Part shown: one piece after another, positions 18,806 through 26,304 of the stretch
Position numbering within the stretch: position 1 is the stretch's first letter
Layout: every line of letters starts with the position of its first letter
DNA from: Cyclobacteriaceae bacterium
GTDB taxonomy: Bacteria > Bacteroidota > Bacteroidia > Cytophagales > Cyclobacteriaceae
NCBI GenBank assembly: GCA_016787665.1
Contig: JAEUUC010000013.1
Span: 62,001 to 126,000, forward strand
DNA: 64,000 bases
Direction of reading: 5' to 3'
Translations under genes and position numbers: made by a program
Notes under the pieces: generated by a model
What the model saw: the letters and a program-made list of their open reading frames with translations, nothing else
What the model was told of the DNA's origin: nothing
The model's database searches: none

Positions 18806-19401
18806 GTTTGTTTAAGCGGCCCTTCAGCAACTGGTAACCGGGGTGCCTTTGTGCCCTGGTGGCGTAAATTGCCACTAAGACACCAAGCCCCGAAGAGTTG
18901 GTCAACTGCAAATGGGCATTTATGCCAAAAATACGCAAAACGGACTAGTGGTACGGCCCGGCTGGAGCGTCTGTTGTTTTTGTTTATATAAGAAACCACC
19001 CTGTTTTGCCGTTTAGATTTTGTTAGGGTAGCCGCTTGCCGCCAACCCTACGGGCAGGGATGGAGCGGAGAGGCTGTCGTAGACGTATGGTTATTCAGGT
19101 TTTGTTGACCGGTTTAGCTCCGGTCTTTGCCAAATGGGATGCCGGAATTAGCCCGGCATGACAAAAATCGTTGAGAGGCTTCCAGACAGCCGTTGTTTGA
19201 GCCCAGCCTTCTGAAGCGTGGGCTGGCGGGTGGATGAAGGCTGGCGAGCCGCGACAGCCCGTGGCCCGCCTACCTTCGCTTAGCAGCTTCGGTGGGCAAG
19301 TCGGTGGGCAAGCCCCCCAATGCTTAGGAGCTTCCGTGGGCGAGCCATAAAACGAGCAAGAGTACGGCCGATTTCGTAACTTTTCAGACTTTTTCAACGC
19401 T
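18806..19401. other. Repeat-rich 600-base intergenic region
   Basis: No convincing gene. It holds a copy of the dispersed inverted repeat (18846-18895), a CCGCTTGCCGCC...ATGGAGCGG segment (about 19032-19068), and consecutive hairpins GACCGG/CCGGTC (19107-19125) and ATGCCGG/CCGGCAT (19139-19159). Further GC-rich, imperfectly repeated text lies at 19200-19350 (several copies of GTGGGCAAG/GTGGGCGAG-like words near 19300-19345). Short open frames here have no family resemblance. The divergent promoters of nfeD and of the LysM gene must lie at its two ends. Confidence 0.6.
18846..18895. repeat. Dispersed inverted repeat, copy 1
   Basis: Arms around CTTTGTGCCCTGGTGGC (18847-18863) and GCCACTAAGACACCAAG (18871-18887), imperfectly complementary with a 7-base spacer. 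The same arms, in opposite order, form the repeat at 20408-20469 in this window. Confidence 0.6.
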
Positions 19402-20355
19402 ATGATCAAATTGATTTTTTTGTCTGCCGTGCTGATGACCTCCGAGAGCGACTCGCTGCGCATGGAGACCATTGACGGAAAGCAATTCATCATTCACCAG
19501 GTGGACGCAGGCGAAACCCTGTTTGCCCTGTCTAAACGCTATGGCGTGCCGGTGGCTACGCTGCTGGAGCACAACCCCACGGCCGATGCCGGCCTGGAAG
19601 TGGGCCAGTTGCTCAAGGTGCTCTACATACCCCGCACCACCAAAACCACGGCACAGGGCACTATTCACAAAGTGGCACCCAAGGAAACGCTGTTCAGCAT
19701 TGCCAAAATGTATGATGTAACGGTGAACGACATCAAACTCTGGAATAACCTGAGCGACAACTCCCTGAAACTTGGGCAGGAGTTGCTGATTAAAAAAGGC
19801 ACGACCACAACCACCGCACCGGTGGTGCAAACGGTGCCCCCCGTGCAATCGGTGAAAACCACCCACACGGTGGCCGCCAAGGAAACGATGTACTCCATTG
19901 CGCGGCAATACAACATCACCGTGGACCAGCTGAAGCAATGGAACAACCTGGCGGGCAATGAGCTGAAAGTCGGTCAGGTGTTGTTTGTTACCCAGCCTAT
20001 GTACAACGCCACACCGAACACCCAACCGGTAACGAATACGCCCGTGGTGACACAGCCTGTGAAAATATCGGAAGGGATTTCGGGCACCAGCGAACTGAAA
20101 GAGACCGGCCTGGCCGCGCTCATCGAAGGCACGGAGGGCAACCGGAAGTACCTGGCCCAACACCGCACGATTAAACCCGGCACCATTTTGAAAGTGCGCA
20201 ACGAGGCCACCGGCCGCGAGGTATTTGTGCGCGTAACCGGGCCGCTTACTGATGCCGATCCAACTTTGATCATCAAGATTTCGAAGTCTGCGCTCGACCG
20301 GCTGGGCGCCACCTCTACCGAAAAAATACGCGTGGAGGTGACGTATTATAAATAG
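19402..20355 (+). CDS. LysM-repeat peptidoglycan-binding protein with C-terminal beta-barrel-like domain
   Basis: 317 aa envelope protein. Three LysM modules are visible: about residues 34-75 (DAGETLFALSKRYGVPVA), 90-135 (PKETLFSIAKMYDVTVND) and 155-197 (AKETMYSIARQYNITVDQ), each ending in a LKVGQ-type turn. The linkers are Thr/Pro-rich. The C-terminal 85 residues (from ALIEGTEGNRKYLAQHR) look like an RlpA/double-psi-barrel-like domain with GREVFVRVTGPL. The hydrophobic N-terminus (MIKLIFLSAVLM) is short for a signal peptide. Likely peptidoglycan-associated; no catalytic residues recognised. Confidence 0.8.
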   Translation: MIKLIFLSAVLMTSESDSLRMETIDGKQFIIHQVDAGETLFALSKRYGVPVATLLEHNPTADAGLEVGQLLKVLYIPRTTKTTAQGTIHKVAPKETLFSIAKMYDVTVNDIKLWNNLSDNSLKLGQELLIKKGTTTTTAPVVQTVPPVQSVKTTHTVAAKETMYSIARQYNITVDQLKQWNNLAGNELKVGQVLFVTQPMYNATPNTQPVTNTPVVTQPVKISEGISGTSELKETGLAALIEGTEGNRKYLAQHRTIKPGTILKVRNEATGREVFVRVTGPLTDADPTLIIKISKSALDRLGATSTEKIRVEVTYYK

Positions 20356-20360
20356 TCTGC

Positions 20361-21587
20361 ATGCGTGATCGCGCTGTGAATTCAACCAACCCGTGTGCCG
20401 CTTTTTTTTGCCACGAGGCCACCAAGACACAAAGAAAAAATCCTTTGCGTCTTCGTGCCTTGGTGGCAAGTTTGACGGTGTTTATCGTATCGTGGTGGTC
20501 GGTTGACGTGCAGGGCCAAAACCTGGTGCCCAATTTTAGCTTTGAGCAGTATACCATTTGCCCGCGCAGCTTCAGCGCCTACCCGCACGATTTTCGGGTG
20601 CCCGGCTGGGCCTCGGCCAACACGGGCACGCCCGACTACTACAACAAATGCAGCTGGGCCGAAACCAACGTGCCCAAAAACTGGGCGGGCGTCAGCAACG
20701 CACACGATGGCGTAGCCTATGTGGGCATCTATGGCGGGCAGCGGCCGGGTGGCAATGGCTATCGCGAGTACATTCAAACCGAACTCACGCAGCCGCTGCA
20801 GGCGGGCAAAAAATACCGGCTGGCCTTTTGGTACAAGTTGTCGTCCTACTCGATGGTCTCCATCGATCACATGGGGCTGGCCCTCAGCGATACGCTGGTC
20901 AAAGTGCCGCACGATAAAGTGATGGCAGCCGTGCCCGTGCTGCAAGTGAAGCGCCCCGCGAAAAATGCCGGAGGATGGGAACAGGCGAAGATGCACTACA
21001 TCGCCAAAGGCGGAGAGAAGTTTCTGGTGATCGGCAATTTTGTGGCGAACGAAAAGCTGGAAACCCTTTTTTTACCCCAGCGGTCGGGCAAGAGCGCCAT
21101 GCTGGGCAGCAGCGCCTATTTCTATATTGATGAAGTGGAAGTGATTCCCCTGGAGCCGCTGGATGCGCCCAAACCCGTGCGCGAACCTACCGGAGAGCCC
21201 GTACGCGAACCCGTGCTGTGGGAAGGCAAAGAGATCGAGAAGGGCAAATGGTATGTGCTCAAGAACGTGGAGTTTGAGTTCGACCAGTTTACCCTTACCA
21301 CCTACAGCAGCCTGGAGCTGGACAAAGTGGTGGACATTTTGCAGAAGCAAAAAACCTGGGTGCTGGAACTGCGCGGCCACACCGATGATGTGGGCGGCAC
21401 CACCTACAACCAGGAGCTTTCCGAAAAACGGGCGAAGAGCGTGGCCGAATACCTGGTGCAGAATGGCATTGACGCAGCCCGCCTCTCTGCGTTTGGCCAC
21501 GGCAAGAGCCAGCCCCTGGTAGACGAGCGCACGGCCGAAGCCCGCAGCCGCAACCGCAGGGTGGAAATGCGGTTCATGGATCCATGA
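20361..21587 (+). CDS. OmpA-family outer-membrane/peptidoglycan-binding protein
   Basis: 408 aa from ATG 20361. The mature part begins near QNLVPNFSFEQY, a jelly-roll-like domain common in Bacteroidota surface proteins, and the last 110 residues are an OmpA/MotB peptidoglycan-binding domain (ELRGHTDDVGG, ELSEKRAKSVAEYL, GHGKSQPL, RNRRVEM). The start is doubtful: residues 16-33 are a translation of a dispersed inverted repeat (20408-20469). TTG at 20445, inside the right arm of that repeat, would give a clean signal peptide beginning MRLRALVASLTVF. It follows the LysM gene by 5 bases, so both likely belong to one envelope operon. Confidence 0.85.
   Translation: MRDRAVNSTNPCAAFFCHEATKTQRKNPLRLRALVASLTVFIVSWWSVDVQGQNLVPNFSFEQYTICPRSFSAYPHDFRVPGWASANTGTPDYYNKCSWAETNVPKNWAGVSNAHDGVAYVGIYGGQRPGGNGYREYIQTELTQPLQAGKKYRLAFWYKLSSYSMVSIDHMGLALSDTLVKVPHDKVMAAVPVLQVKRPAKNAGGWEQAKMHYIAKGGEKFLVIGNFVANEKLETLFLPQRSGKSAMLGSSAYFYIDEVEVIPLEPLDAPKPVREPTGEPVREPVLWEGKEIEKGKWYVLKNVEFEFDQFTLTTYSSLELDKVVDILQKQKTWVLELRGHTDDVGGTTYNQELSEKRAKSVAEYLVQNGIDAARLSAFGHGKSQPLVDERTAEARSRNRRVEMRFMDP
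20408..20469. repeat. Dispersed inverted repeat, copy 2, inside a gene's 5' end
   Basis: Left arm 20408-20434 and right arm 20443-20469 are complementary over 27 bases with 5 mismatches, separated by 8 A-rich bases. Core words are GCCAC..GGCCACCAAGACAC and CTTCGTGCCTTGGTGGC. Translation of this repeat gives the tell-tale peptide HEATKTQRKN. Copy 1 is at 18846-18895. Confidence 0.75.
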
Positions 21588-22357
21588 AGGCCGCGCGCGT
21601 AGCGGAGCTTCGCGAGTTGCTGGACGAGCGGGTAGCCCATTACAACCGCCCCGCCTTTATCCCCAACGACCCCATCAGCGTACCGCACCGGTTTCGCCTA
21701 CCCCAGGATATTGAAATTGCCGGCTTTTTTGCCGCCATCCTCGCGTGGGGCCAGCGCACCACCATCATCAACAGTTGCACGCGGCTGCTGCAGGCCATGG
21801 ACGATGCGCCCCACCAGTTTGTGCTGCACCACACCGCGGCCGATCTGAAACCTTTCCGGAAATTTGTTCACCGCACCTTCAACGGCACCGATGCCACTTA
21901 CCTCATGCGCTTTTTGGGAGCGCACTACCGCCAGCACCCTTCGCTGGAGCCGCTGCTGACGCCACCCCCGGGTGAGGGCATGGCGGTGGCGCTCACCCGG
22001 TTTCACCACGCGGTGTTTGCCTTGCCGGGTGCCCCGGCCCGCACACGCAAACACATTGCCACACCTGCCCGCCACAGCGCGTGCAAGCGCCTGAACATGT
22101 TTTTAAGGTGGATGGTGCGCCACGACCACTGCGGGGTGGACTTTGGCCTGTGGAAGAATATCTCGCCCGCGCAGCTCATTTGCCCGTTGGATGTGCACGT
22201 GGAGCGCGTGGCGCGCCAGCTCCGGTTGGTCAGGCGCAAGAGTGTAGACTGGGCCACAGCCGAAGAGCTGACGGCCAACTTACGTTTACTGGATCCTCAC
22301 GACCCCGTGAAGTACGACTTTGCCTTGTTTGGTTTGGGCGTGGAGGGAGAGATGTAG
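21584..22357 (+). CDS. TIGR02757 family protein
   Basis: 257 aa conserved protein found mainly in Bacteroidota and relatives, function not established. Recognised by the N-terminal LLDERVAHYNRPAFIPNDPI, the FFAAILAWGQRTTIINS segment and the C-terminal half NMFLRWMVRHD..VDFGLW.., LICPLDVHVERVAR, which resembles helix-hairpin-helix DNA glycosylase-like folds (my inference). ATG overlaps the OmpA-like gene stop by 4 bases, so the two are co-translated although their functions seem unrelated. Confidence 0.88.
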   Translation: MKAARVAELRELLDERVAHYNRPAFIPNDPISVPHRFRLPQDIEIAGFFAAILAWGQRTTIINSCTRLLQAMDDAPHQFVLHHTAADLKPFRKFVHRTFNGTDATYLMRFLGAHYRQHPSLEPLLTPPPGEGMAVALTRFHHAVFALPGAPARTRKHIATPARHSACKRLNMFLRWMVRHDHCGVDFGLWKNISPAQLICPLDVHVERVARQLRLVRRKSVDWATAEELTANLRLLDPHDPVKYDFALFGLGVEGEM

Positions 22358-22366
22358 GGGCGGGGG

Positions 22367-22422
22367 CTGGATGCTGGATACTGGATACTGGATACTTGAT
22401 TCTTACTCCTTACTCGTTACGA
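22367..22422. repeat. Drifting heptamer array
   Basis: Eight 7-bp units in unbroken register: CTGGATG, CTGGATA three times, CTTGATT, CTTACTC twice, GTTACGA. The unit sequence changes along the array but the period holds. It starts 10 bases after the TIGR02757 stop and lies between two convergent genes. Confidence 0.75.
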
Positions 22423-22492
22423 ATCTTTCACAACCCGTACGCTTCCTTTCGGGATAACATTTGTTGGTGGCTATCCTTAGCTACTATTTTTT

Positions 22493-22900
22493 TCAGTTGA
22501 CCGGCCAAAAGATCGAAGTCCAAATAAACACAACACTTAAATATGCCCAAAGAAGGGAAAAAAAGATATGAACAGCCGTTTCAAATCTCTTCCCTTTCCA
22601 CAGCTTTGACGAGTAGCCAAAAAACTGAATTAGTAGCCGGCAGGTCCAGAAGATACCGAGGCCTAATGTTATTCTTTTTCCCAGTTTTGTATTGATGAGA
22701 TCGTCAGCGGAAGTGAGGCAAAGTAGTCCCATGAGAAATACGATTAGGCCAATAAAGAAAGTATGTACGTACATCATTTGCCGGTTTATCAAACTCATGG
22801 ATTTCAATTCATCAGTCCAGTTAAAGTACTTTGGGAAAATCAAATGCATTAGCGCAAGACTGATTAAAGTAAAACCAATTACGTGAAAGTAAATTTCCAT
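22493..22900 (-). CDS. Small four-helix membrane protein of unknown function
   Basis: 135 aa with four predicted membrane segments (about residues 5-22, 43-65, 75-95 and 105-130), charged loops and no recognised motif. It is the last gene of a compact - strand unit: 6 bases after the methyltransferase gene, which overlaps the DUF2071 gene, which overlaps the DoxX-like gene. I do not recognise the family. Context suggests a membrane partner of the methyltransferase or DoxX-like protein. Confidence 0.7.
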   Translation of the reverse strand: MEIYFHVIGFTLISLALMHLIFPKYFNWTDELKSMSLINRQMMYVHTFFIGLIVFLMGLLCLTSADDLINTKLGKRITLGLGIFWTCRLLIQFFGYSSKLWKGKRFETAVHIFFSLLWAYLSVVFIWTSIFWPVN

Positions 22901-22906
22901 TTTTGG

Positions 22907-23659
22907 TTAGGGGGCTACGGTGAAGATTGACATGAACGGGGTAAACTTCGTTTCCTGAAGGGAGGAAAATCCGACTTGCCTGAAAGCCTGTTGCCATGCG
23001 GAACGAGAGAAAAAATGGGTGAATCCGATTGAGAAAGCCATGAAATTCGGGAAGTCTCTCAGGTGCTCAACCATAATCAATTTACCATTGGGTTTGCAAA
23101 CCCTATAACACTCCTTGAAAAATTGGACCCGTTCATCATGAGATCTTATTTCATGTACAGCCGACAATAGAAAGATGATATCCACCGATTTGTCGGCTAA
23201 GGGTATGGAGTTCGATTTTATCGGCTGTGTATTTGGATATACCTGACTTACCTTTCGGGCTCTTATAATGGCGGGTTCGGTATGTCGCTGGGCATTGTAA
23301 AAGTCAAAAACCAGTAAGTCAGACTGCGGGAAATGATTTTTTATAATAAAACTTGTTTCATCAAAGCCGGCATTGATGTTTATGATCTGATTTGCGCTGG
23401 AGTCAGAAACGGGGAGATTTTTCAGCCAGTTAAATTGGTAGTAGCCGGAAAGATCATAGACATAGGCTGAAGTCAGCAAGGGCATAATCAGGCCATAGAG
23501 GAAAGATGCCAGAATCACCCAATATAAAATATCCGACCACCCGATTAGTCGATAACTTATGGTTAGTAAAGCCAGCGTGCCCAGACCAATTACATAAAAG
23601 TGTCTGTTAAAGCTCAGAATATTGAGAACTCCCTGGAATGGCCTTCTTTTTACTTCCAT
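22907..23659 (-). CDS. Membrane-anchored SAM-dependent methyltransferase
   Basis: 250 aa. Two hydrophobic segments near the N-terminus (about residues 23-40 and 45-65) are followed by a class I methyltransferase domain. Motif I is degenerate (NQIININAGFDETSF instead of the usual glycine-rich loop), while the later part is clear: SVDIIFLLSAVHEIRSHDERVQ is split here as SVDIIFLLSAVHEI and RSHDERVQ, then CKPNGKLIMVEHLRD. The substrate is probably membrane lipid or a hydrophobic molecule (inference from topology). Overlaps the DUF2071 gene by 10 bases. Confidence 0.75.
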   Translation of the reverse strand: MEVKRRPFQGVLNILSFNRHFYVIGLGTLALLTISYRLIGWSDILYWVILASFLYGLIMPLLTSAYVYDLSGYYQFNWLKNLPVSDSSANQIININAGFDETSFIIKNHFPQSDLLVFDFYNAQRHTEPAIIRARKVSQVYPNTQPIKSNSIPLADKSVDIIFLLSAVHEIRSHDERVQFFKECYRVCKPNGKLIMVEHLRDFPNFMAFSIGFTHFFSRSAWQQAFRQVGFSSLQETKFTPFMSIFTVAP

Positions 23660-24387
23660 TGTTCAATCTTGCCTTTTTTCCAATAGTATGGAATGTTTCG
23701 AATAACAAAAGCGTTTGCCAGGCAACTGTTTTGTAGGTTAAGGGAATTTAGAAATGCAAAATCATAACTGTTGATTTTTACGGGGGCGGGTGTCCAGTTT
23801 TCTCTCACACCTTCAATGATCAGGACTTCTTTGGTTTTTTTATTGTACGTAAAGGTGAAAGGCAACGGTCCTGCGAACCTTCGGGCTTCTTTCCAGTCGG
23901 AAAACGGTGATTGGGGTGGAAGGGAAACATCCGCGTCAGTCTTGTCTATGACGATTTTGAATTTGGACTTGGCTGAGTTGATTTCGATCTCATGGCTTCG
24001 TTCAATTTTGTTGATGTCTGTTGTCGTGTAATTGTAGTGAGTAAAGGTATTGCCCATTAACTCCATCTTCTTTTTATCGGTTTCGGATTTTAGAATGTAC
24101 AGGCCCCGGAGATTTTTCCCCGATGCGTTTTTGTAGCGGACAAAAACACGGTATCCAATCAAAAAGAAGTCATTGCCCACACATTTTGGGAAGCCTTTTG
24201 GTCGTAAGTCCTTTGTCTGAACCATGGCAATGGCAACAAACGCCCATTTATCCTGGAATGTATCAAGTACCAAACATTCCGGAATCAGATGCTGTAGCTG
24301 TTCTTTCGGAACCGCAAATGTCAAAACGACCGAACGCTCAAAAAAAGCTTCAACGGCAAATGGATGGTTTTTAAGGAGTGAGAACAT
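23650..24387 (-). CDS. DUF2071 family protein (acetoacetate-decarboxylase-like fold)
   Basis: 245 aa. Matches the pattern of the DUF2071/YqjF-like family, whose fold is related to acetoacetate decarboxylase: N-terminal VVLTFAVPKEQLQHLIP, FVAIAMVQTKDLRPKGFP, GYRVFVRY and GLYILKSETD. No catalytic lysine could be assigned by eye. Function in the cell is unknown. Its start overlaps the DoxX-like gene by 17 bases and its end overlaps the methyltransferase gene by 10. Confidence 0.75.
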   Translation of the reverse strand: MFSLLKNHPFAVEAFFERSVVLTFAVPKEQLQHLIPECLVLDTFQDKWAFVAIAMVQTKDLRPKGFPKCVGNDFFLIGYRVFVRYKNASGKNLRGLYILKSETDKKKMELMGNTFTHYNYTTTDINKIERSHEIEINSAKSKFKIVIDKTDADVSLPPQSPFSDWKEARRFAGPLPFTFTYNKKTKEVLIIEGVRENWTPAPVKINSYDFAFLNSLNLQNSCLANAFVIRNIPYYWKKGKIEQWK

Positions 24388-24772
24388 CGGGCTTGGTGAT
24401 TTGCTTGTTCAGGACAAACTCGTTGTAGTAAATCAATAGGATAAAGAGAAATGCAAACAGTGAATTCAGGCGGCCCCATAATAGTAGGTCGGGGACTACA
24501 ATAAATTCAAGTGTATTCATGATCGCTACGACAACAATTTGTGTGACGGCACAGAGCCTTTTCTTCAGCCCACTTAAAATCCATGCGGACATGAGGATTT
24601 CGGAGAGGCCGATTGAAATGGTGAGTAGCCGGGAATGGTCATGACCTAAAATTCGCGAGACAATTTGTTCGTGGCGGGGAACGAGGTTCAGGACTTTGCA
24701 AAATAGGCCGTTAACAAGCCAAATGAGGGAGGTGAAGTACGGTACTAGTCTGTGGATATTGGTTTGAGTCAT
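24371..24772 (-). CDS. DoxX-like membrane protein
   Basis: 133 aa with four hydrophobic helices; resembles the DoxX-like family (small four-helix membrane proteins) with the motif SIGLSEILMSAWILSGL and a final helix around LFAFLFILLIYYNEF. ATG 24772 (MTQTNIHRLV) is chosen; a longer reading frame to 24886 would run into the attC-like structure at 24800-24928. First gene of the four-gene - strand unit 22493-24772. DoxX-like proteins are linked to redox/membrane stress in some bacteria; no role can be read here. Confidence 0.75.
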   Translation of the reverse strand: MTQTNIHRLVPYFTSLIWLVNGLFCKVLNLVPRHEQIVSRILGHDHSRLLTISIGLSEILMSAWILSGLKKRLCAVTQIVVVAIMNTLEFIVVPDLLLWGRLNSLFAFLFILLIYYNEFVLNKQITKPDVLTP

Positions 24773-24799
24773 TTTGGTGAACGCATTGGGCGGTGTGGT

Positions 24800-24928
24800 G
24801 CTAACGTTGGTGTTTGCGCAGTGGTGGGCTTTCGAAGCCGCGTCCTGTTCCAGGTGCTGAAACGAAATATACAAACTACACTTCATACTTACACTTGCCC
24901 CGAAGCTAGCATAAACATAATGTTGGCG
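24800..24928 (-). other. attC-like imperfect inverted structure
   Basis: Outer arms 24800-24819 and 24909-24928 pair over 19 positions when one base is left unpaired; all five mismatches are transitions, so one strand can pair through G-T wobbles. The ends contain GCTAAC and GTTGGC words resembling integron core sites (RYYYAAC/GTTRRRY), and an inner palindrome GGCTTTCGAAGCC (24828-24840) sits between. Size (about 129 bp), core-like ends and a single extrahelical base are the hallmarks of attC sites. No integrase gene is in the window. Confidence 0.4.
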
Positions 24929-24931
24929 GTA
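24920..24931. repeat. 12-bp inverted repeat, left end of protease cassette
   Basis: ATGTTGGCGGTA here is the exact reverse complement of TACCGCCAACAT at 26177-26188. The pair brackets the aspartyl protease gene (24938-26131) with 6 bases on its 3' side and 45 bases on its 5' side. Confidence 0.6.
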
Positions 24932-24937
24932 TGTTCC

Positions 24938-26131
24938 TTATCTCAACTCTGTCTTTTGAAGTTTAAACCCCTTTTCAATGCTGTCTCTTATAATCTTGAT
25001 GTCTAAACTGTCCGCCTGATGAAGTGTCGTGCGAAGTTTGAAAAAGCTGTCGCAAAGGTTTAGGCTGTCAACTTTGAATTCATTCACGCTGACTACTTTA
25101 TCGTTAAGCTCAATTCCTATCTTGTCAGCGTGAAGTCCCTTATAAATTCGGCTTATATAAATCTCTTTTTCATTCATGTTCATGTCTATTCCAAATGATT
25201 TGAATGGGTCAGATGGAAATCCACTAAAAGGGGTAAGTAATAGCTCATTTTCTTTAAAATTGAGTGTCACAATGAAATATTTGGCTATTTCTGAACCAAT
25301 CAAATTGTAATTGTTTGACTTCGAATAAAACGCTACTTGGTTAGTGAATGTTTGTCCAGCAATTTTTACTGTTGTTAAGTTTGAAATATACATTGATTCT
25401 TTGCTCACTCCGTTTGCTCCAATAGCTCCTTCACCGTTAGTTTCAATGGTAGTAGCAAACTTGTACTCACTAGCCGTTTTTTCTGTTAATGAAATGAAAC
25501 CACCAAAACCAAAGTCCAACATAAACCTCTGATTGCGTCCATCGATTTCCACCTGGATAAACGGATTGAGTACTTTGTCAAGCTCAACTTTGAGTTTTAT
25601 TGAATTCCCAAGATTTGGCATTTTCTCTAATTTGTCAGCCAGTCGAATAACCTTGTTCTGATAGTCAATCTGCCAAACGGCTTGTTTGATAACTCCTTTT
25701 CCAAGAAGCCCACCGTTAGTGTAGCACTTAATTACTGGAGCTTCGTCAAAGTCAAAATTAAAAACCCCTACATCTGTAAACGGAACGTCACCAACGTTAA
25801 GTCTAGGTACTTTGCTGAGAATTATCTTGGATTTAATTTGGTTCGAACTACCAACAGAAACGGTCATTAGTTCAGGGAGCATATTCCTGGTCATAATGTC
25901 GGTTGTTATGGTATTGTAACCTCCAGTATCGAATATGTAGTCGTGTATCTGTGAACCTATTGTAATAGGAATAATGAAGTAGCCACCTTTGTCCGTAAAC
26001 GAAATTTCTTCGTAAAAGTCGGTCAGGCTAACATTTGCAGCGTTAGCAATTTTAAGCTGTTCTTTAGGGCTTTGTCCGAAGCTATAAATTGTCAGTGAAA
26101 CAAAAATTGTAATAAACAGTCTCTTGGTCAT
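24938..26131 (-). CDS. Secreted retropepsin-like aspartyl protease with PDZ domain
   Basis: 397 aa from ATG 26131 (MTKRLFITIFVSLTIYSFGQ), which gives a proper signal peptide; the reading frame extends further upstream into repeat sequence. Two pepsin-like half-domains, each with a D-x-G motif: YIFDTGGYN near residue 61 and FMLDFGFGGFIS near 203 (the second has F in place of T/S). A C-terminal PDZ domain follows (about 315-397: IYKGLHADKIGIELNDKVVSV). Such single-chain secreted aspartyl protease/PDZ proteins are common in Bacteroidota. AT-rich and flanked by inverted repeats, it looks like an acquired cassette. Confidence 0.82.
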   Translation of the reverse strand: MTKRLFITIFVSLTIYSFGQSPKEQLKIANAANVSLTDFYEEISFTDKGGYFIIPITIGSQIHDYIFDTGGYNTITTDIMTRNMLPELMTVSVGSSNQIKSKIILSKVPRLNVGDVPFTDVGVFNFDFDEAPVIKCYTNGGLLGKGVIKQAVWQIDYQNKVIRLADKLEKMPNLGNSIKLKVELDKVLNPFIQVEIDGRNQRFMLDFGFGGFISLTEKTASEYKFATTIETNGEGAIGANGVSKESMYISNLTTVKIAGQTFTNQVAFYSKSNNYNLIGSEIAKYFIVTLNFKENELLLTPFSGFPSDPFKSFGIDMNMNEKEIYISRIYKGLHADKIGIELNDKVVSVNEFKVDSLNLCDSFFKLRTTLHQADSLDIKIIRDSIEKGFKLQKTELR

Positions 26132-26176
26132 CAAGTTCAATTGCGTCAGTCTATGTTCTTGGTCGTCAGCGGGCAT

Positions 26177-26188
26177 TACCGCCAACAT
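26177..26188. repeat. 12-bp inverted repeat, right end of protease cassette
   Basis: TACCGCCAACAT, exact inverse of 24920-24931. A canonical integron-type core word GCCTAAC also occurs just outside, at 26252-26258. Confidence 0.55.
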
Positions 26189-26304
26189 CTGGCTATCCGC
26201 CTTGCACATATTTGCCATATCTCAACCCCAATTTACCACTCAAGCCAATACGCCTAACGCGGAGGCGTGGATTTTTTTGCGTTGTTGAAGGCAGGGGATA
26301 GACC

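Noticed and set aside
18802..18999. 65-aa frame on the - strand upstream of nfeD
   Set aside because: Its middle part is a translation of dispersed repeat copy 1; overlaps the nfeD start region; no resemblance to a protein.
19095..19493. 132-aa frame on the - strand in the repeat island
   Set aside because: Made of palindromic repeat sequence and overlaps the start of the LysM gene.
24773..24886. N-terminal extension of the DoxX-like protein
   Set aside because: The extra 38 residues come from the attC-like structure and are not hydrophobic or conserved-looking; ATG 24772 is a better start.
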